Shown in pieces: positions 7,605 to 15,789 of a stretch of DNA of 40,486 nt. Under the pieces are notes generated by a model that had not been told where the DNA came from, ran no database searches, and was given only the letters and a program-made list of their open reading frames with translations. Within the stretch, counting starts at the first letter, position 1; every line of letters starts with the position of its first letter. The stretch is from Rhodobacter sp. (GTDB lineage: Bacteria > Pseudomonadota > Alphaproteobacteria > Rhodobacterales > Rhodobacteraceae): assembly GCA_020250125.1 (NCBI GenBank), contig JADCEL010000043.1:1-40486 (forward strand), in the 5' to 3' direction. Both the position numbers and the translations under genes were made by a program.

Positions 7605-9037
7605 GTCAGGTCCTTGATGGCGGCTTGGGCGGCGCGGTAACGGGCGTGCCCGGCGTCGAACGCGGATGTCAGGGCGCGGACCGGTTCGATGGTGCGGGCA
7701 ATCTGTGGCAGCGTGGCAATTTCCGCCCCCGCCCCGGTGGCCGCCATGATCGCCAGGCGCGCGGCCCCGAAGGCCCCGCCGAAATCGCCGGCAACCGGCA
7801 GGTGCACTGGCAGGTCCAGCGCCGTGGCGATGGCCTGCAGCCAGTAGTCGGACCGTGATCCACCCCCGACGGCGATCAGCCGGTCAAGCCTTGTGCCCGT
7901 CGCAGCCAGCGCATCACGGCAATCGCGGAGGGCAAAGGTCACGCCCTCCAGCACGGCGCGGGTACCGGCGCTGCGGTCGGTTGCATGTTCCAGCCCCAGG
8001 AAGGCACCGCGGATGGCGGCATTGTTCAAGGGCGTGCGTTCGCCCCCCAGATAGGGCAGGAACAGCGCCTTGCCGGGGGCATGAAGGGCACCAAGACCGC
8101 AGGTCAGCGCCGATGCCGTTTCCCCGACAAGGCCCGCATACCAGTTGAGCGAATCGGTGGCAGACAGGATCACCCCCATCTGGTGCCAGGTGCCCGGCAG
8201 GGCATGGCAAAAGGTGTGAACGGCGGTTTCCGGCGCGGGCTGATACCCGTCGTTCGCGGCGAACAGCACACCCGAGGTTCCCAGCGAAACAAATGCCTCG
8301 CCCGCGCGGACCACGCCCACACCCACGCCGGATGCCGCATTGTCGCCGCCGCCGCCTGCCACGATCACAGTCCCCGGCAGGCCCCAGCGCCCCGCCAGCG
8401 CCGGGCGCAGCATGCCAGAGGGTGCCGACCCTTCGACAAGGCGCGGCATGTGCCCGCGCGACAGGCCGGTCGCCGCCAGCAGGTCGTCGGACCAGTCGCG
8501 CGCACCCGTATCGAACCAGCTTGTCCCGGCGGCATCGGACATTTCGGCCACATGATCGCCGGTCAGCCAAAGCCGCAGGTAATCCTTGGGCAGCAGCACC
8601 TTTGCAACCCGGTCCCAAAGCGCGGGTTCATGGTGCCGGATCCACACAAGTTTCGGCGCGGTAAAGCCCGCAAACACGATGTTGCCGGTGATGCGGCGAA
8701 AGATCGGATCGGCATCCAGTTCGGCGGCCTCTTCGGAACTGCGGGTATCGTTCCACAGGATGCAGGGGCGCAGCACCTCGTCTGCGGCATCCAGCAGGGT
8801 GGCCCCGTGCATCTGCCCGGACAGGCCGATACCGCGCACCGACCCCAGGCCATGTGCCGCCAGCTGGTCCATCACCTGTTCGGTGGCCGCGATCCAGTCT
8901 GCGGGGGATTGTTCGCTCCAGCCTTCAAAGGGGCGGCTGACCGCAAGCGGGGCGCTGGCTTCGGCCAGCACCCGCTGATCGGGGGACATCAGAAGGCCTT
9001 TGACACCCGAGGTGCCCAGATCGATCCCGATGAACAT
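7601..9037 (-). CDS. xylB: xylulokinase
   Basis: The 478-residue FGGY-family kinase phosphorylates D-xylulose to xylulose 5-phosphate for entry into the pentose phosphate pathway. Visible motifs are the N-terminal phosphate loop [11 protein letters not shown] (4-14), SGQMHG near 73-78, WNDTRS, the catalytic Asp232 in [22 protein letters not shown] and the C-terminal adenosine motif GGGSRSDYW. The ATG at 9037 overlaps the ATPase stop by one base (TGATG), and CAGGGCAGC lies upstream. A GTG three bases earlier (9040) is an equally possible start. The 4-base overlap with xylA at the other end makes xylG-xylB-xylA a tightly coupled block. Confidence 0.96.
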   Translation of the reverse strand: MFIGIDLGTSGVKGLLMSPDQRVLAEASAPLAVSRPFEGWSEQSPADWIAATEQVMDQLAAHGLGSVRGIGLSGQMHGATLLDAADEVLRPCILWNDTRSSEEAAELDADPIFRRITGNIVFAGFTAPKLVWIRHHEPALWDRVAKVLLPKDYLRLWLTGDHVAEMSDAAGTSWFDTGARDWSDDLLAATGLSRGHMPRLVEGSAPSGMLRPALAGRWGLPGTVIVAGGGGDNAASGVGVGVVRAGEAFVSLGTSGVLFAANDGYQPAPETAVHTFCHALPGTWHQMGVILSATDSLNWYAGLVGETASALTCGLGALHAPGKALFLPYLGGERTPLNNAAIRGAFLGLEHATDRSAGTRAVLEGVTFALRDCRDALAATGTRLDRLIAVGGGSRSDYWLQAIATALDLPVHLPVAGDFGGAFGAARLAIMAATGAGAEIATLPQIARTIEPVRALTSAFDAGHARYRAAQAAIKDLT

Positions 9038-9801
9038 CACGCTGCCCTGGCCGGCTTCTTGCCCATGATGATCATGCCAAGGATGTCTTCGTCGGTGACC
9101 TCGCCCACGTTGACGGTTCCCACAAGCTGCCCGTTCTTCATCACCGAAGCGCGGTCACACAGGTTCATCACGTTATGAATGTCATGCTCGATCAGGAAAA
9201 TGCCCAGGCCCTGCGCCTTCAGCTCGCGGATCAGTTCCGCCACCATCTGCGTCTCGTGCGGACCAAGGGCTGCGGTCGGCTCATCCATGATCAGGATCCT
9301 GGCGTTGAAGTAGACGGCACGCGCAATGGCGACCGACTGGCGCTGACCGCCCGACAGGGCCGAGACGGGAACATTGAACTTGCGGAAGTTCGGGTTCAGA
9401 CGCGCCATGATCTTGCGCGTCTCTGCCTCCATCTTCGTTTCGTCCACGAAACCGAAGCTGTTGACGATCTCGCGCCCCAGAAACAGGTTCGATGCGGCAT
9501 CCAGATTGTCCGCCAGGGCCAGCGTCTGGTAGATCGTCTCGATGTTCAGCGCGCGGGCATCGCGCGGGCTGGAAATGTCGACCTTTTCGCCATCGATCAG
9601 AATCTCGCCATCATCGGCCTGATAGGCCCCCGACAGGCATTTGATCAGCGTCGATTTGCCGGCGCCGTTGTGGCCCAGCAGACCCACGACTTCGCCGGGG
9701 TACAGATCGACGGTGACATGATCAACCGCCTTGATCCCCCCGAAAGAGATCGAGATGTCGCGCAGTTCGACCAGGGGCGTTCCGCGATTTGATCTGCTCA
9801 T
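9037..9801 (-). CDS. xylG: sugar ABC transporter ATP-binding protein (XylG-like, single cassette)
   Basis: The 254-residue ATPase energises the xylose importer. It has Walker [10 protein letters not shown] (43-51), the signature [13 protein letters not shown] (149-161), Walker B ILIMDEP (169-175) with the catalytic Glu, and the switch His in [10 protein letters not shown]. coli XylG is about twice as long, with two cassettes; this protein has one complete cassette and would be expected to act as a homodimer. The ATG at 9801 follows AGGGATGG, and a more upstream in-frame start would run into the permease gene. It lies 13 bp after the permease gene and overlaps xylB by one base. The xylose role is inferred from the operon. 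Confidence 0.9.
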   Translation of the reverse strand: MSRSNRGTPLVELRDISISFGGIKAVDHVTVDLYPGEVVGLLGHNGAGKSTLIKCLSGAYQADDGEILIDGEKVDISSPRDARALNIETIYQTLALADNLDAASNLFLGREIVNSFGFVDETKMEAETRKIMARLNPNFRKFNVPVSALSGGQRQSVAIARAVYFNARILIMDEPTAALGPHETQMVAELIRELKAQGLGIFLIEHDIHNVMNLCDRASVMKNGQLVGTVNVGEVTDEDILGMIIMGKKPARAA

Positions 9802-9814
9802 TGGACCATCCCTG

Positions 9815-11206
9815 TCACTTGATGCGCTTGCGGTACACGATGTCAAGCCAGACGGCGAGAACAAGGGCAATGCCGATCACGATGCGCTGGTACGACCCGT
9901 CGCCGAACCCGATCAGCACCATCCCGGTTTGCAGCGATGTCAGGATCAGCGCGCCGATGATCGCGCCATAGATCGTGCCCACGCCACCGGCCAGCGAGGT
10001 GCCGCCCACCACGGCGGCTGCGATGACATAAAGTTCGTCCAGATTGCCCATCGCATTGGTGGCACTGTTCTGCCGGGCAGACCCGATCACGGCGGCGATC
10101 CCTGCCAGCCCGCCCATCAGGGCGAAAATCCTCACGGTCATGGAACGGGTGTTGATCCCCGAAAGCGAGGCCGCTTCGGGGTTGCCGCCGATGGCAAAGA
10201 CATAGCGGCCGAACCGGGTTTGCGTCATCAGGATCGTCATGAAGATGGCCACGGCGATCATGATCAGAACCGGATAGGCAAAGCCGTGGCCGAAGGTGGC
10301 GCAGACACCGGTGTTGATCGTGTCATTCGACCCGGCGCAGGCGGGCGGTTCCTGCCCCAGTGCGGCGTAGTATTTGGTGATGTTGCCGCGCGGCCAGATA
10401 TAGGAATTGACGACGGCGGTTGCCCCGATGATGACCGAACAGACAAGGCCGATGACGAATGTTTCGGCCCAGACCGGGCGCATGGCAAACCCGTGCCGCC
10501 TGCGTGCCTTGCGGGCGTTGACGAAGGCCAGAACGACAAAGACGCAGGCAATCACCGCAAAAATCCAGCTGCCGGTCGTGCCGAGCGAGCCGAACGACCC
10601 GCCGCCGATCAGTGAAAAGGTGTCGTCCAGCGGTGCGATCGTCTTGCCGCCGGCGACCAGAAACGCCGCACCGCGCCAGACAAGCAGACCGCCAAGCGTC
10701 ACGATGAAGGATGGAATGCCAAGAAAGGCGATCAGCACACCCTGAAACGCGCCGATCAGCGTGCCCATCGCAATTCCGAAGATCACCGTGATGATCCAGA
10801 TCGACGGGTGGCCCATGCCAAGGGCGGGTGCAAGCCATTCCACCTGCAACAGCCCCATGTACATCCCGACCATCCCCATGATCGAGCCGACGGACAGGTC
10901 GATGTTCCGGGTGATGATGACCAGAACCATCCCCGTCGCCATGATGCCGATATAGGATGTCTGGACCGAAAGGTTCCAAAGGTTGCGCGGCGTGATAAAG
11001 CCGTTCGCATCCGCCTGGGCGGCACCAAGAAGCATGCTGGGTCGGCCAAGAACAATGGCCGAATAAGCCTCGAAAGCCAGCCAGATCAGGGCAAGGGCAC
11101 CGACCATCCCCAACAGCCGCGGGTCAATTTCGGTGGCGCGCAGAAACCGGGTGACAGGACCGTCTTCGGCACCGGGGGCCTGGGGGCGATGGGGTGATTC
11201 GGTCAT
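9815..11206 (-). CDS. xylH: sugar ABC transporter permease (XylH-like)
   Basis: The 463-residue inner-membrane protein has about ten hydrophobic segments and belongs to the ribose/xylose branch of ABC permeases. Recognisable parts are [20 protein letters not shown] near the middle of the N-terminal half, NIDLSVGS being the typical motif, a later segment with [18 protein letters not shown] (the EAA-like coupling loop), and [17 protein letters not shown]. It is longer than E. coli XylH because of an insertion of about 60-70 residues before the coupling loop that contains two Cys ([17 protein letters not shown]), possibly a periplasmic loop with a disulfide. It follows xylF after a 121-bp gap with a stem-loop and is followed directly by the ATPase gene. 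Confidence 0.92.
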   Translation of the reverse strand: MTESPHRPQAPGAEDGPVTRFLRATEIDPRLLGMVGALALIWLAFEAYSAIVLGRPSMLLGAAQADANGFITPRNLWNLSVQTSYIGIMATGMVLVIITRNIDLSVGSIMGMVGMYMGLLQVEWLAPALGMGHPSIWIITVIFGIAMGTLIGAFQGVLIAFLGIPSFIVTLGGLLVWRGAAFLVAGGKTIAPLDDTFSLIGGGSFGSLGTTGSWIFAVIACVFVVLAFVNARKARRRHGFAMRPVWAETFVIGLVCSVIIGATAVVNSYIWPRGNITKYYAALGQEPPACAGSNDTINTGVCATFGHGFAYPVLIMIAVAIFMTILMTQTRFGRYVFAIGGNPEAASLSGINTRSMTVRIFALMGGLAGIAAVIGSARQNSATNAMGNLDELYVIAAAVVGGTSLAGGVGTIYGAIIGALILTSLQTGMVLIGFGDGSYQRIVIGIALVLAVWLDIVYRKRIK

Positions 11207-11285
11207 GTCTCGTCCATGAGGCTGGAATCAGCGGCAAACCGGCAAGGACGCTGCGGCAACGGCCCGGCCAGCCCCGGAAAATCAA

Positions 11286-11313
11286 GGGTGCCGACCCCAT
11301 GAGGCCGGCACCC
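11286..11313 (-). promoter_or_regulatory. stem-loop between xylF and xylH
   Basis: GGGTGCCG (11286-11293) and CGGCACCC (11306-11313) form a perfect 8-bp stem with a 12-base loop. On the coding strand the stem is followed by TTGATTTTCC, a weak T-rich stretch. This position, just after the binding-protein gene of an ABC operon, commonly holds a partial terminator or mRNA-stabilising structure that keeps binding-protein levels above permease levels. The effect here is inferred. Confidence 0.55.
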
Positions 11314-11327
11314 GTGCGGTCAAGCGG

Positions 11328-12353
11328 TTATTCGCAGCCCTTCACACCGGCAACAGCGCCTTCACAGGCCTGTTCCCTGGTGATGTGGCCGGCTTCGATC
11401 GCCAGCGCGACGGTGTCCTTGGTGATCGCCGTCGGGTCCAGCAGGATCGCGTTCATTTCGACCCCTCTCTCGCCGCCGGAGAAGATCGTCGCACCGGGGA
11501 TCGAATCCAGCGCGGCCCCGTCAGCCAGCGCCGAGGCGATTTCGCCGGCGGCCTTGCCCAGCTGGCGCGCATCTTTCCACACCGAAACGGTCTGGGTGCC
11601 ACGGGCCACGCGGTTGATCGCGGCAAGATCGCCGTCCTGACCACCCAGCGGAACGTTCAGGCCCTGCGCTGCCAGCGCGGCGGCGGCACCGCCTGCCATG
11701 CCGTCGTTCTGGGCCAGAACAGCATCAACCGCGTTGTTGTTGGCGGTCAGGATCTGCTCCATGTTCTTCTGGGCGTTCTCGGGCTTCCAGCCGTCCGAAT
11801 TCGCTTCGCCGACAATCACGATATCTCCTGCCGCAACGGCAGCGCCGATCACTTCTTCCATGCCCTGACGCAGGAAGCCGACGTTCGGATCGCCCGGGTC
11901 GCCCTTGATGATGGCATAATTGCCCTTCGGGGCTGCGGCGAACACGTTTTCGGCAATGATGCGGCCCACGCCGACGTTGTCGAAGGTCAGATAGAACGTG
12001 CGGTTGTCTTCGATCAGACGGTCATAGCCGACAACCGGAATGTCTTCGGCCGCTGCCTTTTCGATGGCCGGCCCGATGGCGTCCTTGTCCCAGGCGTTGA
12101 TGATCAGCGCATGAACACCCTGCGCGATCAGCGCATCGATGTCGGACAGCTGCTTTTCCGCCGAAGACTGCGCGTCGGCCGAGATGTATTCGTTGCCGGC
12201 CGCTTCGATAGCCGCCTTCATGGCCGCTTCGTCGATCTTCCAGCGCTCTTCCTGAAACTGCGCCCAGGAAACGCCGATCTTTTTTCCTTCGGCCAAAGCG
12301 GCCGACGAAAAGCCGGTCACGGCCAGCACGGCGACGAGAATCGCGTTACGCAT
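11328..12353 (-). CDS. xylF: D-xylose ABC transporter substrate-binding protein
   Basis: The 341-residue periplasmic protein captures xylose for the importer. A 21-residue signal peptide ends in SSAALA before EGKKIGVSW. The mature part has the type I periplasmic-binding fold: KIGVSWAQFQEERWK, SSAEKQLSDIDALI, QGVHALIINAWD, VDAVLAQNDGMAGG and the hinge/sugar-contact segment VPLGGQDGD. All are typical of XylF. The ATG at 12353 is preceded by GGGGGA at optimal distance; longer in-frame starts are excluded because they would lack a signal peptide at the N-terminus. It is the first gene of the operon, with its own promoter in the 213-bp region shared with xylR. Confidence 0.95.
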   Translation of the reverse strand: MRNAILVAVLAVTGFSSAALAEGKKIGVSWAQFQEERWKIDEAAMKAAIEAAGNEYISADAQSSAEKQLSDIDALIAQGVHALIINAWDKDAIGPAIEKAAAEDIPVVGYDRLIEDNRTFYLTFDNVGVGRIIAENVFAAAPKGNYAIIKGDPGDPNVGFLRQGMEEVIGAAVAAGDIVIVGEANSDGWKPENAQKNMEQILTANNNAVDAVLAQNDGMAGGAAAALAAQGLNVPLGGQDGDLAAINRVARGTQTVSVWKDARQLGKAAGEIASALADGAALDSIPGATIFSGGERGVEMNAILLDPTAITKDTVALAIEAGHITREQACEGAVAGVKGCE

Positions 12354-12386
12354 TGGTATTCCCCCTATGGATGCGGCCAGCGAATG

Positions 12387-12414
12387 GCCGGTCCGACGGA
12401 TTCGTCGGCACGGC
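12387..12414. promoter_or_regulatory. extended hairpin in the xylF leader
   Basis: CCGACG (12393-12398) and CGTCGG (12403-12408) form a perfect 6-bp stem around GATT, flanked symmetrically by GCCG (12387-12390) and CGGC (12411-12414) across 2-base internal mismatches. It lies in the xylF 5' leader, just downstream of the 17-bp palindrome. It may be a second operator half or a structured leader. Confidence 0.5.
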
Positions 12415-12428
12415 GGCAAATTGCCGCC
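12412..12428. promoter_or_regulatory. 17-bp perfect palindrome, likely operator of the ROK regulator
   Basis: GGCGGCAAATTGCCGCC is two 8-bp perfect inverted half-sites around one central A. It covers the position of the predicted xylF -10 element, where a bound repressor would block transcription. ROK-family regulators bind such palindromes, and the gene for one starts about 140 bp away on the other strand. Identity as the XylR operator is inferred. Confidence 0.6.
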
Positions 12429-12446
12429 AATAATTTCAGTTGTCAA
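12418..12446 (-). promoter_or_regulatory. putative xylF promoter
   Basis: On the minus strand TTGACA (12446-12441) is a perfect -35 element. Seventeen bases later comes CAATTT (12423-12418), a weak -10 element that lies inside the 17-bp palindrome. A strong -35 with a weak, operator-covered -10 fits an inducible operon. The transcription start would lie near 12411, giving a leader of about 60 bases. Confidence 0.5.
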
Positions 12447-12566
12447 AATAAAATTGCTGGGCAAATCATGATCTGCCTTCAGGATCGGGCAGTTTTCGCT
12501 GCTCTGCAGCAAAGACACCGCGATCCAAGTGGAAACGCGGCCGTCATTAGTTCGGGAGCCGAAAAA

Positions 12567-13838
12567 ATGCCTCTGCAGGGTCTGACAGAGACGGATGGCC
12601 GGGCGGGGTGCGGCCCCCGGATTCCGCCCCTGTCCGATACGCTGCGCCCGCTGCGCCAGCAGGTGTTTGAACGCGTCCGCGCCGCCGGGCTGATTCCCCG
12701 CGTGCAGGTGGCAAAGGAGCTTGGCGTCAGCCCGGCATCGGTCACCACATTGACATCAGAGCTAATCGATGCGGGACTGATCGAGGAAATCGCCGCCCCG
12801 CGCGAAGGCGGCGAGGGGCGGGGGCGCCCGGCAGTGGCACTGGGCGTGCGCGCGGCGTCTTACCATGTGGCCGGGCTGAAAGTTTCGGATCAGGACATTT
12901 CTGCGGTGATCGTCGATTTCGCCGGCAACCGCCTGGCCGAGCATCACGAAGAACGCAGGCCCGTGGCACTGACGCCGCCCGAAGTGCTGGAGATGATCCA
13001 GACGCTTGTCGACAGGGTTGCGGCAAAATCCGGGATGCGCCGCGCCGACCTGTCCGCCGTGGGCATCGGCCTGCCGGGCTATATCGACAGCCCGTCGGGG
13101 CGGGTGCTGTGGTCTTCCATCCTGACCGAGCGGGCGGTGCCGCTTTCCGCACTGGCGGGCGCGCGGCTGGGGCTGCCCGTTCATGTGGACAATGATGCGA
13201 ACCTCTGTGCCCTGGCAGAGCTTTGGTTCGGGGCGGGGCGCGGGCGCAGTGACTTTGCCGTGGTCACCATCGAACATGGCCTGGGGATGGGCCTTGTGCT
13301 GAACCACCGCATTTACCGCGGAGCGATGGGGCTGGGGATGGAGCTGGGCCACACAAAGGTGCAGCTGGACGGTGCATTGTGCCGCTGCGGTCAGCGCGGC
13401 TGCCTGGAGGCCTATGTCGCCGACTATGCGCTGGCGCGCGAGGCAACCACAGCGCTGAACTGGACCTACAAGGACGGGCAATCGATGCGCGTCCTGCTGG
13501 AAAGCCTGTATGACCATGCCAAGGCGGGCAATCAGGCGGCGCGGTCGATCTTCCGGCGGGCCGGGCGCTATCTGGCGGTCGGGCTGGCCAATGTCGTCAA
13601 CCTTTTCGATCCGGCGCTGATCATTCTGGCCGGGGCCAGGATGCGCTTTGACTATCTTTACGCCGCCGATACCCTGGCCGAGATGGAGGCGCTGGTGCTT
13701 GACACCGGTCGCCCGCTGCCCACGATCGAGATTCATGCCTGGGGGGAAATGCTTTGGGCAAGCGGGGCCGCAGCACTGGCGCTGTCTGCGGTCACCGAAG
13801 GGCTGCTGGCCGCACCCAGAGAGATCGCGGCACAATAG
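12567..13838 (+). CDS. xylR: ROK-family transcriptional regulator, xylose repressor-like
   Basis: The 423-residue protein has an N-terminal winged helix-turn-helix (about 32-75, with VAKELGVSPASVTTLTSELI) and a sugar-kinase-like ROK domain. Within the latter are GIGLPGYID (167-174), the ligand-site HVDNDANLCALAE, ELGHTKV (259-265), and the zinc motif CRCGQRGC with Cys272, Cys274 and Cys279. ROK repressors of this type release DNA when they bind the sugar. The frame is open far upstream, antisense to xylF, but the ATG at 12567 has GGGAG eight bases before it and gives the normal family length. Divergence from xylF, and the palindromes between them, make it the probable local xylose sensor. The symbol is by analogy; this is not the AraC-type XylR of E. 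coli. Confidence 0.88.
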   Translation: MPLQGLTETDGRAGCGPRIPPLSDTLRPLRQQVFERVRAAGLIPRVQVAKELGVSPASVTTLTSELIDAGLIEEIAAPREGGEGRGRPAVALGVRAASYHVAGLKVSDQDISAVIVDFAGNRLAEHHEERRPVALTPPEVLEMIQTLVDRVAAKSGMRRADLSAVGIGLPGYIDSPSGRVLWSSILTERAVPLSALAGARLGLPVHVDNDANLCALAELWFGAGRGRSDFAVVTIEHGLGMGLVLNHRIYRGAMGLGMELGHTKVQLDGALCRCGQRGCLEAYVADYALAREATTALNWTYKDGQSMRVLLESLYDHAKAGNQAARSIFRRAGRYLAVGLANVVNLFDPALIILAGARMRFDYLYAADTLAEMEALVLDTGRPLPTIEIHAWGEMLWASGAAALALSAVTEGLLAAPREIAAQ

Positions 13839-13965
13839 CGGACCCACCCCGCTGTCTGCGGCACACCGCGGGCCGGTCCTGCACGACGGCACCTTTGCCG
13901 GACCGGAACGCATTGCCCTGCGAATCGGGGCATGCAATGGTCGCAGCGCGCGCGGGGAGGGCTGA

Positions 13966-15789
13966 TTGGCATATCGTTCGCAGACAGGTCGCCGGCTTGC
14001 CGCCGCAGCTTGCCTTGCAGGTCTGCTGGCAGGTCCGGTTTCGGCTGCGGACGAGATCCGCTTCCTGACCCCCGGCGCGTCGGCAGAGCTGCAGGCAGCC
14101 CTGCGCGCCGCTTCGCCTTTGCTGGCGGCCCAGCGCGAAGACCGGTCGGATGCGCAGGACCTTTTCGCAGCCGCACGGGCAGAATATTCCGCCCTTCTTG
14201 CCGCCCTTTATGCCCGCGCCTTTTATTCACCGGTGATCACGGTTTCGGTCGATGGCCGAGAGGCGGCAAACATCGCGCCGCTGGATGCGCCCGGAACGAT
14301 CCGGCAGATCATCGTCACCGTGCAGCCCGGCCCGGACTTTGCCTTTTCGCAGACCCGGATTGCGCCGCTTGCCACGGGAACGGTGCTGCCGGCCGATTTC
14401 GCCATCGGCAAGCCGGCGGCAACGGGTGTGATCCGCGATGCCGCAAAGGCCGCCGTCGAGGGCTGGCGCAACGTCGGCCACGCCAAGGCGGCGGTGGGCA
14501 GCCAGGAGCTGATTGTCGACCACAAAGCAAGAACGCTTGCTGCGTCGCTGGGGATGCAGCCGGGGCCGAAGCTGCGGTTCGGAAGCTTCAGCATCCAGGG
14601 GCAGGAAAGGATGCGCGAAGACCGGATCCGCGCGATTGCCGGCTTTCCCGAAGGCAAGGTGTTTGATCCGGCAGCCCTGCGGCGCAGCGCCGACCGGCTG
14701 CGGCGGACCGGGGTGTTCCGGTCCGTCAGCCTTGCCGAAGCCGAAAAGCCCGGCCCCGACGGCACGCTGGATGTCAGCACGACGCTGGTCGAGGATCTGC
14801 CGCGGCGCTTTGGCGCGGGTGGCGAAATCTCGACCCTGGATGGTCTGGATGTGACAGCCTTCTGGATGCACCGCAACCTGTTTGGCGGGGCAGAACGGCT
14901 GCGCTTTGATCTGGCGGTCGAAAACATCGGCTCATCCAGCAACGGGACCGATTACATCCTTGGTGCCACAGTGGAACGCCCCGCCACCTTTACCCCCGAT
15001 ACGCTGCTGGGCATCGGGGTAACGGCACAGCGGCTGGACGAGGAAAACCAGACAATCGATCTGGCCACCCTTGGCATCACCGCCACGCAATTCGTCAGCG
15101 ACCGCCTGACGCTGCGCGGCGGGCTTCAGGTGCGGGGCCAGCGGGTGACGGACCTGACCGCAGATTACACCTTCTACAACCTCGCCCTGCCGCTGGGGGC
15201 AACCTATGATGGCCGCAACGACAAGTTCAGCGCGACGAAAGGCTATTTCGTCGCCGCAGAACTGACGCCTTTCCTGGGGTGGGACGGTACCGGATCCGGC
15301 GGGCGTCTGACGCTGGACGGCCGCGCCTACCGGGGTTTCGGGGAAAAGCGGCCCATCGTCTTTGCGGGGCGGGTTCAGGTGGGGTCCATTTTCGGGTCCC
15401 CCCTGGAAGAAACGCCGCGCGACTATCTGTTCTATTCGGGCGGGGCGGGGACGGTGCGGGGGCATCCCTTTCAGTCGCTGGGCGTTTATGTGATCTCGCC
15501 GGATCAGCTGACCGGTGGCACGCGGTTTGTGGCCCTGTCCGGCGAAATCCGCGCCCCGGTCACCGAAAGGATCGGGGTTGTGGGGTTTTACGATGTGGGC
15601 AGTGTCGGCGTGACGGATTTCTTCGACGATCCCCAGGGCGGCTGGCAGGCCGGTGCGGGCATCGGATTTCGCTATGCCACGGGATTTGGACCGATCCGGG
15701 TGGACATCGCCACCCCGATCCAGGGCAGCCCCGGCCAGAATACGGACGGTGGCGTGCAGCTTTATGTCGGCATAGGGCAATCTTTCTGA
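13966..15789 (+). CDS. tamA: translocation and assembly module outer-membrane protein TamA
   Basis: The 607-residue BamA/Omp85-family protein works with TamB to insert autotransporters and other outer-membrane proteins. A signal peptide of about 27 residues (ending GPVSA) is followed by POTRA-type repeats up to about residue 270. The second of these includes the segment around FGSFSIQGQE and DRLRRTGVFRSV. A 16-strand-type barrel follows; it contains the loop-6 motif VRGH (near 497) and ends in an aromatic residue (GIGQSF), as outer-membrane barrels do. The start is TTG at 13966, supported by GGGGAGG five bases upstream; no ATG fits. Its stop overlaps the tamB start by one base (TGATG), so the two are translationally coupled. 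Confidence 0.92.
   Translation: MAYRSQTGRRLAAAACLAGLLAGPVSAADEIRFLTPGASAELQAALRAASPLLAAQREDRSDAQDLFAAARAEYSALLAALYARAFYSPVITVSVDGREAANIAPLDAPGTIRQIIVTVQPGPDFAFSQTRIAPLATGTVLPADFAIGKPAATGVIRDAAKAAVEGWRNVGHAKAAVGSQELIVDHKARTLAASLGMQPGPKLRFGSFSIQGQERMREDRIRAIAGFPEGKVFDPAALRRSADRLRRTGVFRSVSLAEAEKPGPDGTLDVSTTLVEDLPRRFGAGGEISTLDGLDVTAFWMHRNLFGGAERLRFDLAVENIGSSSNGTDYILGATVERPATFTPDTLLGIGVTAQRLDEENQTIDLATLGITATQFVSDRLTLRGGLQVRGQRVTDLTADYTFYNLALPLGATYDGRNDKFSATKGYFVAAELTPFLGWDGTGSGGRLTLDGRAYRGFGEKRPIVFAGRVQVGSIFGSPLEETPRDYLFYSGGAGTVRGHPFQSLGVYVISPDQLTGGTRFVALSGEIRAPVTERIGVVGFYDVGSVGVTDFFDDPQGGWQAGAGIGFRYATGFGPIRVDIATPIQGSPGQNTDGGVQLYVGIGQSF

Noticed and set aside
7985..9178. 397-codon plus-strand frame opposite xylB
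   Set aside because: The xylB motifs on the other strand are complete; this frame has shadow-type composition and spans two real genes' boundary.
11385..12566. Long open frame upstream of the ROK regulator, running antisense through xylF
   Set aside because: It is the mirror of a high-GC gene, lacks a ribosome-binding site and domain, and the regulator has a good start at 12567 of normal family length.
13839..13965. Possible terminator after the ROK regulator
   Set aside because: Only short imperfect GC stems and no T-run were found, so a terminator is not supported.
15279..15788. 170-codon extension of the tamB frame inside tamA
   Set aside because: TamB has a clear signal peptide from 15789 and the extension lies fully within the tamA barrel.
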